This document shows, piece after piece, positions 9,034 through 16,597 of a stretch of 48,414 bases of DNA; position 1 is the stretch's first letter, and each line of letters begins with the position of its first letter. The translations under genes and the position numbers were made by a program. The DNA is taken from positions 1-48,414 of the forward strand of contig CANFGH010000010.1 in assembly GCA_947446285.1 (NCBI GenBank), written 5' to 3'. The notes under the pieces are model-generated. The model did no database searches and was not told the origin of the DNA. It was given only the letters and a program-made list of their open reading frames with translations. The DNA is from Chloroflexota bacterium (GTDB lineage Bacteria > Chloroflexota > UBA11872 > UBA12225).

Positions 9034-10482
9034 ATGAAATACCACCTCTGGACGATCGGCTGTCAGATGAATGTCGCCGACAGCGAACGGATCGCCCGTG
9101 CGCTCCACGAACACGGTCATGCGCCGGTAGCGACCGCGGCTGATGCCGACCTGGTCCTGCTGACGAGTTGCACCGTCCGCCAAGGTGCGGAGAACCGTCT
9201 CTGGGGTGAACTTCGCCAGCTTGGTCAACTCAAGAAGGCCCGGCCGGACCTGGTGGTTGCCGTGACCGGTTGCGTCACCGACGGCAACGTCAGCGGCTTC
9301 CTCAAGCGCGCACCGATCGTGGACCTGTACGTCAATCCGCGTCGCCCCGAGGACTTGCTGAACCATCTGGCCGAACGCGGCCTGATTGACGCACCGGACT
9401 ACGGCGACCTGAACCCGGAAAAGTTTGGCTCGGGCGAGGCAATCGCCACCGAGACGGTCTCGCACGCCGTCTCCCGCTACGTCCCGGTCATCTATGGATG
9501 CAACTACCGGTGCACCTACTGCATCGTGCCCTACACCCGCGGAGATCAGGTCTCGCGGACGATGGCCGAGATCATCGAGGAGTCCAAGTGGTTGCTGGCC
9601 GAGGGTGCCCGGGAACTGGTCCTCCTGGGGCAGACGGTCGATGCGTATGGCGAGGATTTGTCGCCGCCATCGCGCCTGTCGGACCTCCTGTACGCACTTC
9701 ACGACCTGCCGGGTCTGGAGAGAATCCGGTTCCTCACCTCCCATCCCAATCACATGACCGATGACCTGATCGAGGCGGTGGCGGTGCTGCCGAAGGTCTG
9801 CGAACACATCAACCTGCCGGTGCAGGCAGGGCACGATGCGACGCTCAAGCGCATGGCCCGTCGGTACACCGTGGTGCAGTACCGGGCCCTGATCGACCGG
9901 ATCCGCGCCCGCATCCCCAACGTAGGGATGTCCACCGATGTGATCGTCGGGTTCAGTGGCGAGACCGAGGAGCACTTCCAGGGAACGCTTGACCTGTTGC
10001 GCGAATGTGCATTCGATGTGGTTCACGTGGCGGCGTATTCACCGCGGCGGGCGACGCCATCGGAACGCCTGTGGGATGACGACGTGCCACATGCCGAGAA
10101 GAAGCGCCGGCTGCATGCCGTCGAGGATCAGCAGCGGGAGATCCTGAAGGCGCATCGCGGCGCACAAGTGGGGACGACCGTGCAGGTCCTTGTGGAAGGG
10201 CCAGCATCGCGCAAGGGACGGGGTGAGGCAAACACCACGCTCGGCGAACCGGGGACGGTCGTTGCCGAAGATGATGGCTCCGGTACCGGACCGGGTGTGC
10301 CTGGCCGTTGGGGCGGGAGGACGGCGACGAACACCCTGGTCTTCTTCGATTCGGTCGAGGATCCGACCGGGCGCCTGATCGACGTTGAGGTGACCAAGGC
10401 GAGCCCGTGGTTCCTCGAAGGTGTTTCGCGGACGCCAGTGGCGGTGGCATCGCGCCGGGTCATCCTGCCGATGCTGGCATAG
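9034..10482 (+). CDS. miaB: tRNA-2-methylthio-N6-dimethylallyladenosine synthase
   Basis: 482-aa radical-SAM methylthiotransferase that adds the 2-methylthio group to i6A37 of tRNAs reading UNN codons. N-terminal MTTase domain cysteines are visible in TIGCQMN, TSCTVR and TGCVTDG; the radical SAM cluster motif is YGCNYRCTYCIVPYTRG (CxxxCxxC, residues about 155-162); downstream markers include NLPVQAGHDATLKRMARRYT and STDVIVGFSGETEE. The C-terminal TRAM part (VLVEGPASRKGRG ... GRTATNTLVFF) carries a Gly-rich insertion of about 20 residues. GGGATGAG precedes the ATG. MtaB/RimO alternatives are less likely because the QAGHDATLKRM context is MiaB-like. Confidence 0.93.
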   Translation: MKYHLWTIGCQMNVADSERIARALHEHGHAPVATAADADLVLLTSCTVRQGAENRLWGELRQLGQLKKARPDLVVAVTGCVTDGNVSGFLKRAPIVDLYVNPRRPEDLLNHLAERGLIDAPDYGDLNPEKFGSGEAIATETVSHAVSRYVPVIYGCNYRCTYCIVPYTRGDQVSRTMAEIIEESKWLLAEGARELVLLGQTVDAYGEDLSPPSRLSDLLYALHDLPGLERIRFLTSHPNHMTDDLIEAVAVLPKVCEHINLPVQAGHDATLKRMARRYTVVQYRALIDRIRARIPNVGMSTDVIVGFSGETEEHFQGTLDLLRECAFDVVHVAAYSPRRATPSERLWDDDVPHAEKKRRLHAVEDQQREILKAHRGAQVGTTVQVLVEGPASRKGRGEANTTLGEPGTVVAEDDGSGTGPGVPGRWGGRTATNTLVFFDSVEDPTGRLIDVEVTKASPWFLEGVSRTPVAVASRRVILPMLA

Positions 10483-10826
10483 CCGTGGGTTTGTGCCTCC
10501 CTGATAGACTTCCCAGCAATGGTCCGGCGGTGACGGCGCCACCCCGGTGAGACCTTGTCTTCGCGCTGAACGATCAGGCACCTGGCGGGCGGGCATTGGG
10601 ATTCTCGGGTTCGGGATGGTTGCCATCGTCGATGGCGCATCTCCCGGGGCTTGGCATGACCGACGCTCAGGGTGCCGAGAGGCATCCCGACACGGAAACG
10701 TAGTGGCACGGTTCGGATACAGACCCGGCGAGACCGGAACGGCAGGGCGTACCCAGTGGTGCGCGCTGCGAAGACCTCGCGGACGGCAGTGAGTGACGAC
10801 CGACCCGGCGAAGGATACGCAAGAAC
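10483..10826. other. Intergenic gap with no clear gene
   Basis: The 344 bp between miaB and the TPR gene contain short open frames (for example 10547-10792) with no ribosome site or recognisable protein. The last part presumably holds the promoter of the TPR gene; GAAGGA lies 11 nt before its ATG. Confidence 0.5.
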
Positions 10827-11663
10827 ATGACACAGATGACTGTTGCAGAACGCCAGCGAAATAAGCGGCTCTTGGCTGATGAGGCCGTGAAGTTGGCGAT
10901 GCAGAACCGTTGGCAGGAAGCCGAAGAGAAGAACCGCGACATCCTGCATGCGACACCGGATGATGTCGAGGCGCGCAACCGCCTTGGCAAGGCGCTGTCG
11001 GAACTCGGTCGGTACCGCGAGGCGTATGACGAATACTCGGTCACGCTGCAGTCCGACCCGGCAAACGTGATTGCGCAGAAGCAGGTCAAGCGTCTGCAGC
11101 TGCTTGCGGAACAGGGCCAGTCCGATGTGCCGAACGAGGCACGCCGGAAGCTTGATCCGAAACTGTTGGTGGAAGAGACCGGCAAGACCGGCGTCTTCCC
11201 ATTGCCGAACAAGGCCTCGCAGGGAATCCTGGCGCGCCTCGCAGCGGGTGACGAACTCTTCCTGCAGGTGGAGGGGGCGACGGTCCACATCGTTGACGAT
11301 CGTGGGGATGTGCTCGGCGAACTTCCTTCGAAGGACGGTTCCCGGTTGGTCAAGCTGATGGCTGGTGGAAACCGGTACGTGGCAGGAGTGATGTCGGTTG
11401 GTGATCGCGAGTTGCGCATCCTGGTGCGTGAGCTCTACCAGGATTCCACGTTGGTGGGGAAGGTCTCCTTTCCGACGCGAAGCACGGGGCAGTCATCCGT
11501 CCATGCGCACTTGCGGGCCGGCCTGGAGCGTCGCGACATCGACGAGGACGACATGGCCATCGACGATGCCGATGACGACGCCGGCGAAGGCGAGGAAGAG
11601 GTCGAGGAAGTGCCAAACGACCTCGATGACATGGATGGCGATAGCGGGTCCCGCGACAACTGA
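10827..11663 (+). CDS. TPR-domain protein with acidic tail, function unknown
   Basis: 278-aa cytoplasmic protein. Residues about 12-85 form two tetratricopeptide-like helical hairpins (ALKLAMQNRWQEAEEKNRDI-type and ARNRLGKALSELGRYREAYDEY), followed by a middle beta-rich region (ARLAAGDELFLQVEGATVHIVDDRG ... GELPSKDGSRLVKLMAGGNRYVAGVM) and a strongly acidic C-terminus (EDDMAIDDADDDAGEGEEEVEEVPNDLDD). The Asp/Glu-rich end suggests binding of a basic partner such as a nucleic-acid-binding protein. ATG at 10827 or the nearby 10836 could be used; GAAGGA upstream favours the first. I do not recognise a named family beyond TPR. Confidence 0.8.
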   Translation: MTQMTVAERQRNKRLLADEAVKLAMQNRWQEAEEKNRDILHATPDDVEARNRLGKALSELGRYREAYDEYSVTLQSDPANVIAQKQVKRLQLLAEQGQSDVPNEARRKLDPKLLVEETGKTGVFPLPNKASQGILARLAAGDELFLQVEGATVHIVDDRGDVLGELPSKDGSRLVKLMAGGNRYVAGVMSVGDRELRILVRELYQDSTLVGKVSFPTRSTGQSSVHAHLRAGLERRDIDEDDMAIDDADDDAGEGEEEVEEVPNDLDDMDGDSGSRDN

Positions 11664-11768
11664 TCGCGGTCGGTGAGAGGGGTCGGCCCGGGCGGGAACG
11701 CCGGTACCGGCCTGTTATCATCGCTGTCGTCGCATCGCAGACCGTTTCCGGTGGGTGGTGCGCAGAAT

Positions 11769-11845
<77 letters not shown>

Positions 11846-11865
11846 TTCAAGAACCGCACACATCG

Positions 11866-11900
11866 GCCCTGACCACGCGACTGGTCGGGGCTTTCCTGTT
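11866..11900 (+). terminator. Rho-independent terminator after tRNA-Arg(ACG)
   Basis: Stem GCCCTGACCA / TGGTCGGGGC (10 bp with one T-G pair), 6-nt loop CGCGAC, followed by TTTCCTGTT. It separates the two tRNA-Arg genes into different transcripts. Confidence 0.75.
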
Positions 11901-11990
11901 GTCGGGTCTCCGCGTGGGGAAGGTGCCGGCGAAAGCGGTTGACCGGTACCATGTTCCGTGGATGTCGCATCGTGGATGCGCCGTTCAACT

Positions 11991-12066
11991 GGCCCCGTAG
12001 CTCAGCGGATAGAGCATTTGGCTTCGAACCAAACGGCCGGGCGTTCGAATCGCTCCGGGGTCACCA
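11991..12066 (+). tRNA. tRNA-Arg (anticodon TCG)
   Basis: Cloverleaf with the same acceptor arm as the upstream tRNA (GGCCCCG/CGGGGTC), D arm GCTC/GAGC, anticodon stem TTTGG/CCAAA with loop CTTCGAA (anticodon TCG, codon CGA), T arm GGGCG-TTCGAAT-CGCTC and encoded CCA. Close similarity to the ACG gene 145 bp upstream suggests they are duplicates that changed anticodon. Confidence 0.97.
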
Positions 12067-12193
12067 TTCCTTTCCTGCGCCCGCAGGACTCCCCGCGACG
12101 GATCATGAGGCCTCCGGGCGGGATACCCAGCATTCCCGCCCATTGCCCTGTGTGCCCAATCATCGTGTAGCCAGGGATCTGACAGTCCGGAAG

Positions 12194-12222
12194 CACCCAA
12201 GCATCAGAACGATGCTTGGGTG
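12194..12222. other. Perfect inverted repeat downstream of tRNA-Arg(TCG)
   Basis: CACCCAAGCAT and ATGCTTGGGTG form a perfect 11-bp stem with a 7-nt loop. There is no T tract on either side, so it is a weak terminator at best; a weaker 8-bp hairpin (GGGCGGGA/TCCCGCCC) lies at 12116-12141. It marks the start of the lower-GC segment. Confidence 0.6.
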
Positions 12223-12336
12223 ACGTATCTCAAGTTAGTCCGCGTTCGAGAGGTGCACGACCCTAAGCGGACTAGCCAGGAACGGTCCAATCATGTCCAC
12301 CTTCCCGGTTTGGACCCGCCATGCGAGGTACGCTTC

Positions 12337-12540
12337 CTAACTTGGGCGGTCTTCCCACTTCTCCCACAGGACAATGACATCCGAATTGTCTTGATCAACA
12401 TACGTCTCTACCGACCTGCAGCCAGCGAATGCACGAGTATCGGCGAGAGCATTTACTAGTATTTTTAGAAACTCTGAACCTTTGCTAGGCTTGCAAGTAA
12501 ACTCAAGAATCACCGTGTGAGCTATGTGCTTTTCTTTCAA
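12337..12540 (-). pseudogene. Antibiotic biosynthesis monooxygenase (ABM)-like remnant, C-terminally truncated
   Basis: 67 codons resembling the first two-thirds of an ABM/quinol monooxygenase domain: HTVILEFTCKPSKGSEFLKI ... TRAFAGCRSVETYVDQDN ... VIVLWEKWEDRPS followed by a stop. Family members are usually 95-105 aa and continue after the W-E-x-W-E/D segment with a further strand and helix, absent here. The segment is clearly lower in GC and uses more A/T-ending codons than its neighbours, and it lies just past a tRNA gene, so I infer transferred DNA that has decayed. It might still be a short expressed protein, but there is no Shine-Dalgarno and no partner gene. Confidence 0.6.
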
Positions 12541-12983
12541 TTAGTGACGGGTCCCCAATGAGGGATTGACCTGTCAGCTTGGGGACGCCGACGTAACCGG
12601 GGTACGCAACAGGTCTGGGTATCTGTACTTGCTGGTCATCAGATGGCGCATCGTATCCTTATCATCACCTTCATGCAAGTGATCCTGAGCCTACATTAGG
12701 GCGTGGGATTTGTAAGGTCTTTTGTATTCTATACGGCTTGCCTGCGCGATAACGTAGGTGATTTTGGTGGACCGAGAACGGTGTGCGTGCAAACGGGCAT
12801 GCCGATCACGGTTCCTTCGTATCAGTCAGAAGGGACCATGCCACCCGGGGGGCGCGCATACCGGTTCGGCCCCGGGTGTTCGGGTCGGTCTCTGCAATTC
12901 GGGTAGTACCGCGCGAGACTCGGATTGCGTCACTGCGGGCAGGGATGCCAGCGGACCACCGAGGGGTTTCTGGATGAGACGGT
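12541..12983. other. Lower-GC intergenic segment with a short family B copy
   Basis: 443 bp without a convincing gene on either strand. The first half is relatively A/T-rich (for example around 12710-12740). GCGGGCAGGGATGCCAGCGGACCACCGAGG at about 12936-12965 is a short copy of the dispersed repeat family B. Confidence 0.5.
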
Positions 12984-13742
12984 TCAGTCGCTGGTGGCCT
13001 GGCCAATCTCGTGCCGGTAGTCGCAGTAGTCGCAGGTTGGCGAGGCGTCGGGGATCGTGTCGGATTCGAGGCAGTCCTTGATGGCGAAGATGGCCGGTTC
13101 AACCCAGGTATCGCTCCCCTCGTGCGCGAGGATTGTGACCTCGAACTCGAGTCGGTTGAAGAAGAGGCGGTATCCGCGGAGGCCGTTGGCGAACACGAAG
13201 TACGCGGTATCCGAGACCGGATGTCCCATCTGCCGGAAGACCCACTGGTACCACTCGACCTGGGTCTTGTATCCACTGCGGTACTCGCCATCAAGGCTTG
13301 GCGGGGTCTCGGAACTGGTTGACTTGTAGTCGATGACGTGCCATTCCCCGGCGGGGTTGATCCACAGGTCGTCGATGCTGCCGGTCAGGATCAGGTTGGT
13401 TTCCTGGTGCAAGACACTTGCCCCGACATATTTCTGGAAGTCGTCGCGCCATGTCCGGAGGTCAGGATGGGCAAGCGGAACCGCGTCGATGCCGTTCCGG
13501 GTCATCATGGGATGCGGTTCCTTCTTGCGTCGCCACCCATCGAACTCGTTCTTGAGTAGGTGGTCGACCGCCGAGTTGAGCGACCAACCTGGCATGTCGG
13601 GCCGGTCGAACCCGAGACGACGGTCGAGGTAGAAGCACCGCGGGCACTCGAGGAACCGGGCGGCCCGCGAACGTGACAGGCTGAATGGCTTGTCGGAGGC
13701 CGGGTTGTAGAGGTTCCGGGTGCGTCGCTTGTATCGGGCCAT
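12984..13742 (-). CDS. PD-(D/E)XK nuclease family protein, Cas4/RecB-like, with cysteine cluster
   Basis: 252-aa protein with the PD-(D/E)XK core LTGSIDDLWINPAGEW followed by HVIDYKSTS, in which the Asp of SIDD and the D-x-K of IDYK are the expected metal ligands and lysine. Later GYKTQVEWYQWVFRQMG is the usual downstream helix with the Q-x-x-x-Y motif of RecB-like exonucleases. Cysteine pairs at both ends (C33/C36 in CPRC, C237/C240 in CDYC) match the Cas4/AddB style Fe-S cluster. Length fits a free-standing Cas4-like protein. No cas1, cas2 or CRISPR array is nearby, so a DNA-repair or defence role unrelated to CRISPR adaptation is as likely. The ATG at 13742 is the only sensible start. Its function is inferred from motifs alone. 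Confidence 0.8.
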   Translation of the reverse strand: MARYKRRTRNLYNPASDKPFSLSRSRAARFLECPRCFYLDRRLGFDRPDMPGWSLNSAVDHLLKNEFDGWRRKKEPHPMMTRNGIDAVPLAHPDLRTWRDDFQKYVGASVLHQETNLILTGSIDDLWINPAGEWHVIDYKSTSSETPPSLDGEYRSGYKTQVEWYQWVFRQMGHPVSDTAYFVFANGLRGYRLFFNRLEFEVTILAHEGSDTWVEPAIFAIKDCLESDTIPDASPTCDYCDYRHEIGQATSD

Positions 13743-13906
13743 GAGGTCTCGGGCCTTTCAGGGGCGTAGCAGGATGACCGTTCCACAGAATGTCATCAGA
13801 ATGATGATGCAAGATCGTGAACGAAAATCGTACGGCATCTCGAAGATGGGCGAGCGATCCCGACCGTCAGCACCGGAACTTGGACAGCGCAATATTGGCA
13901 GGTCGC

Positions 13907-13912
13907 TACCCT
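13907..13912 (+). promoter_or_regulatory. TANNNT hexamer 6 nt before ATG (candidate leaderless -10)
   Basis: TACCCT lies exactly 6 nt upstream of the ATG at 13919, where no Shine-Dalgarno is present. The same arrangement occurs at 29433 and 38018. Confidence 0.4.
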
Positions 13913-13918
13913 CATCGC

Positions 13919-14404
13919 ATGGAGACAGATGAAAGCGGTCCGGAGGGGTCGGTGTCGTTCCGCACGACAATCCTTGGGGCAATGAAGTCTGCGACAGGTA
14001 TTGTTGTCCCGGATGAGGTGGTGGCCCGTCTGGGGTCTGGAAAGAAGCCGGCGGTACGGGTGACGATCAATGGGCACACGTATCGAAGCACGGTTGCGGT
14101 GATTTCCGGTCGATTCATGGTGGGAGTGAGTGCCGCAGAGCGCGTGAACGCGGGCGCCGCCGCTGGAGATGAGGTTGCGGTGACCTTGGAACTGGACACC
14201 TCCCCGCGTCAAGTCGAGGTTCCGGACGATCTGTCAGCTGCCCTATCGTCCGATCCATTGGCCATGGCGTTCTGGTCAACCCTCTCGTACTCGAACAAGC
14301 GGTGGTACGTGTTGTGGATTACCGGAACCAAGCAACAGGTAATCCGTGCTGCGCGTGTTGCCAAGGCGATCGGGATGCTTCGCGACGGACGGAAACAGGG
14401 GTAG
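13919..14404 (+). CDS. DUF1905 / YdeI-like (OmdA) protein
   Basis: 161-aa protein. The N-terminal part (residues about 10-95: VSFRTTILGAMKSATGIVVP, SGKKPAVRVTINGHTYRSTV, GRFMVGVSAAERVNAGAAAG, GDEVAVTLELD) is a DUF1905 beta-barrel, and the C-terminal part (VPDDLSAALSSDPLAMAFWS then LSYSNKRWYVLWITGTKQQV) is the helical YdeI/OmpD-associated region. The pairing of both domains in this order is common. Function is unknown, probably cytoplasmic stress related. The ATG at 13919 is chosen because conservation starts soon after and TACCCT sits 6 nt upstream, suggesting a leaderless mRNA; the longer frame from 13817 adds a non-conserved stretch. Confidence 0.85.
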   Translation: METDESGPEGSVSFRTTILGAMKSATGIVVPDEVVARLGSGKKPAVRVTINGHTYRSTVAVISGRFMVGVSAAERVNAGAAAGDEVAVTLELDTSPRQVEVPDDLSAALSSDPLAMAFWSTLSYSNKRWYVLWITGTKQQVIRAARVAKAIGMLRDGRKQG

Positions 14405-14420
14405 CGACGGTTCCAGACGG

Positions 14421-15629
14421 CTATGCGTCGCGCAGTGTGCCGTACCTTGACAGGTGTTGGTAGACGGTAGTTTCGAACTCGACGAAGCCCGGATACGACG
14501 AGATGTCATGGAAGGGCAGGATCTGGGTGCCCCAGAAGCCCGCAATCCCGTTCTGCCGGTCAATCCAATAGAAGAGGTTCCCGAGGCCCGCCCATGCCAG
14601 GGATCCGGCGGGCCGGCCGGTCGGAGCGGGTTCGTCGTTCACCTGGAAGGTGTAGGCCCACGACTTGTGAATACCCGGGAAGTATTCGCCACTGTTGGTG
14701 AGGGTCGGGTTGGCGCTGATCCACCCTCCGGACGTGAGGTCGCCGAGGCCGTTCCGCACCATGAACTGCACCGTCTCCGACGTCAAGATGCGACCATCGG
14801 CACCCAATCCGTCATTGAGGATCATCCGCATGAAGGCGGCGTAGTCTCGGGCGGAGGCGTAGAGGCCCCCGCCGCCATTCTCGATCTGCGGTGGGGTGCG
14901 CTGCGTCATCGAGGGAATCGGGACGATTTCGCCCGATGGCTGACGTTGATGCATCGTGGCGGCACGGTCGGCCATGGCATCGGTCACGTGGAATGCGGTG
15001 TCGTGCATGCCGAGAGGGTCGAGGATCCGTTCGCGGAAGACCTGCCCGAGGCGCTGACCACGCACGGCCTCGATCACCAGTCCCACCCAGTCTATGTTGA
15101 CGCCGTATTGCCACCGGGTTCCGGGATCGAAGGTGAGTGGCGTGTCAATTGAGGCGCGGGTACCGCGGGGCGCGCCGAGGGAGTTTGCGTACGTGCGATA
15201 GCGCCGGATATCGGCATTGAAGAACTCGTACCCGAACCCGGCGGTATGAAGTATCAGGTGGCGCACGGTAATCGGTGTGGTTGGCGGGCGCAGGCGCGGG
15301 GTGCCGTCGGCGTCAAACCCATCGAGGACTTGGGTGCGGCTGATCTCCGGGACATGGCGGTCGGCCCGGTCGTCCAGTGAGACGAGACCATCCTCGACGC
15401 ATTGCATCAGGGCGACCCCGGTGATGGCCTTGGTGCAGGAGAAGAGGGAGAGGATGGTGTCGGGGGTCATCACGTCGCCGGACCCGACGGAACGCACCCC
15501 CGCGGTGCCCTCGTGGATGGTGCCTTGCCGGTCGGTCAGGATGGCGACGACCCCGGGTACGCCTCCGGCGGCTTCGGTGGTGCGTCGGAGAACTCCGTCG
15601 AGGGCAGTGGTGAGTGTTGACATGGTCAT
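14421..15629 (-). CDS. Serine hydrolase of the class C beta-lactamase/esterase family
   Basis: 402-aa serine hydrolase (beta-lactamase-like, EstB/PBP4*-type). The active-site tetrad SxxK is visible as FSCTKAITG near residue 64, the second motif is WQYGVNIDW (Tyr general base), and an HTAGFGYEF segment matches the family's 'H-T-S/A-G' block; the third motif region is around HKSWAYTF. No signal peptide is apparent, so it is probably a cytoplasmic esterase or D-amino peptidase rather than a secreted beta-lactamase. Two ATGs (15629 and 15623) are possible; TAATCT and TACCCT lie just upstream on the minus strand with no Shine-Dalgarno. Substrate is unknown. Confidence 0.88.
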   Translation of the reverse strand: MTMSTLTTALDGVLRRTTEAAGGVPGVVAILTDRQGTIHEGTAGVRSVGSGDVMTPDTILSLFSCTKAITGVALMQCVEDGLVSLDDRADRHVPEISRTQVLDGFDADGTPRLRPPTTPITVRHLILHTAGFGYEFFNADIRRYRTYANSLGAPRGTRASIDTPLTFDPGTRWQYGVNIDWVGLVIEAVRGQRLGQVFRERILDPLGMHDTAFHVTDAMADRAATMHQRQPSGEIVPIPSMTQRTPPQIENGGGGLYASARDYAAFMRMILNDGLGADGRILTSETVQFMVRNGLGDLTSGGWISANPTLTNSGEYFPGIHKSWAYTFQVNDEPAPTGRPAGSLAWAGLGNLFYWIDRQNGIAGFWGTQILPFHDISSYPGFVEFETTVYQHLSRYGTLRDA

Positions 15630-15724
15630 GGAGAGGGTAGATTACGCCCCGACCGACTTAATGAGGTAGATGGTGGGCACCCGACTGGTCCGTGGCACCC
15701 GACTGGTCCGCGGTTCGCGAAGGG

Positions 15725-15890
15725 TCCGCGAGCATCCCTGCCCGCATCTGATTGGATGGGAAGCCGCTTTGCCGGCTGCATGTGACACCTGAATGGTCAG
15801 TTGACCACGAACCACCTGACGACGCCAGAACGGCGGGCGCGGATGCCCGCGGACCAGGACAGTGGCGTGCCCGCGGACCCCAATCGGGTA
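15725..15890. repeat. Dispersed repeat family B fragments
   Basis: CATCCCTGCCCGC at about 15734-15746 (inverted) and GCGGGCGCGGATGCCCGCGG at about 15834-15853 plus GTGCCCGCGGACCCC are core fragments of the family. They flank unrecognised sequence and explain the apparent protein content of an open frame over 15801-16331, which I do not call. Confidence 0.5.
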
Positions 15891-15897
15891 GGACGCA

Positions 15898-15934
15898 ATG
15901 AACCCGGTGACTTGTCGGTAGTCACCGGGTTCAT
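15898..15934. other. Perfect 14-bp inverted repeat
   Basis: ATGAACCCGGTGAC and GTCACCGGGTTCAT form a perfect 14-bp stem with a 9-nt loop. No T tract follows on either strand. It sits between family B fragments and the small-ORF pair; it could be a bidirectional transcript end for the minus-strand transcript from 16421 or a protein-binding palindrome. Confidence 0.65.
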
Positions 15935-16099
15935 GCGCCTTGGAGGGACCGGCCCTTTTGCCGGAAGGTTCGTTAGACCGTTCCCGCTACTCCTGGTGAG
16001 GTGCCGGAGTGATACTGCAGTGACACTGGATTCGGCGCGTGCCAGAGGGGCGGACTGGGAACAGGACCGTGCCCTACTGGGCGGGTCATCTCAGGACCA

Positions 16100-16279
16100 T
16101 CAGGCTGATGGAATGAAGATGGCGTCGATCACGATCCACGCTTGCGCCGGGTCTGGCAATTGTCTTGGCTCGGCGACCGGGCCATGTTCCTCGCGGTTCC
16201 GGATGCTGCTGCCGTCGCTAGGGGTAACTGATTTGACGACGAGAACGGTGCATGCATTCGGATCGGGGAAGCCGGTCAT
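16100..16279 (-). CDS. Small ORF 2 of a coupled pair, unknown
   Basis: 59-aa frame (MTGFPDPNACTVLVVKSVTP ... AQAWIVIDAIFIPSA) whose ATG overlaps the TGA of the preceding 32-aa ORF in an ATGA arrangement. Its content alternates hydrophobic strands (ACTVLVVKSV, AWIVIDAIFI) with polar turns, consistent with part of a small folded protein. It either is translated by coupling, or the two ORFs are halves of one gene joined by a frameshift near 16285: reading across would give VRFRGWVGMTGFPDP without a break. No known family recognised. Confidence 0.45.
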   Translation of the reverse strand: MTGFPDPNACTVLVVKSVTPSDGSSIRNREEHGPVAEPRQLPDPAQAWIVIDAIFIPSA

Positions 16280-16374
16280 GCCCACCCACGGAACCGGACG
16301 TCCGTGGGCGCTACGATGTCAACCTGCATGACCTTGTAGAAGACGATCAGGTGGGTGCGGTCGTACAGCCTCAC
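16276..16374 (-). CDS. Small ORF 1 with strong promoter and ribosome site, unknown
   Basis: 32-aa frame starting at a GTG: MRLYDRTHLIVFYKVMQVDI then VAPTDVRFRGWA. A perfect GAGGAG (16382-16387, minus strand) is 7 nt upstream and a good sigma-70-like promoter lies 47 nt before that. This is one of the best-supported starts in the window, although the product is tiny. It may be a true microprotein, a leader peptide for ORF 2, or the 5' part of a frameshifted gene. It is divergent from the MFS pump gene at 16598. Confidence 0.5.
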   Translation of the reverse strand: MRLYDRTHLIVFYKVMQVDIVAPTDVRFRGWA

Positions 16375-16428
16375 TTCTGTTCTCCTCTCGATCAGGATCC
16401 GGATCACCCGGTTGGGTGTCCTGTTACT

Positions 16429-16457
16429 ACCGTACTCCTGCCTTGTGGGAGAGTCAA
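16429..16457 (-). promoter_or_regulatory. Promoter TTGACT-N17-TACGGT for the small-ORF pair
   Basis: On the minus strand TTGACT (16452-16457) and TACGGT (16429-16434) are separated by exactly 17 nt. The predicted start near 16421 gives a leader of about 45 nt ending in GAGGAG and GTG. Confidence 0.6.
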
Positions 16458-16597
16458 TGGGCCCGCCACAGGATCAGGGAAAATCCCTGACCGGACTGCA
16501 CTGGAAATGCGACTTCCCCCGGTGATGGCGCGGGCGTACCCTTCCCGTACTACTCCGCCCCTGATCGATTTCTAGTTCGCTTGCGTGGGAGTTCCAG

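Noticed and set aside
8542-10026. 494-aa open frame on the minus strand opposite miaB
   Set aside because: Fully explained as the shadow of miaB; no protein features and it runs through the direct-repeat array.
10547-10792. 81-aa plus-strand frame in the miaB-TPR gap
   Set aside because: Lacks a start signal and any family resemblance; the sequence is Arg/Gly/Ala-rich as expected of non-coding GC-rich DNA.
15801-16331. 176-aa plus-strand open frame
   Set aside because: It consists of family B repeat sequence, the 14-bp palindrome and the antisense of the small-ORF pair, with no ribosome site or coherent protein character.
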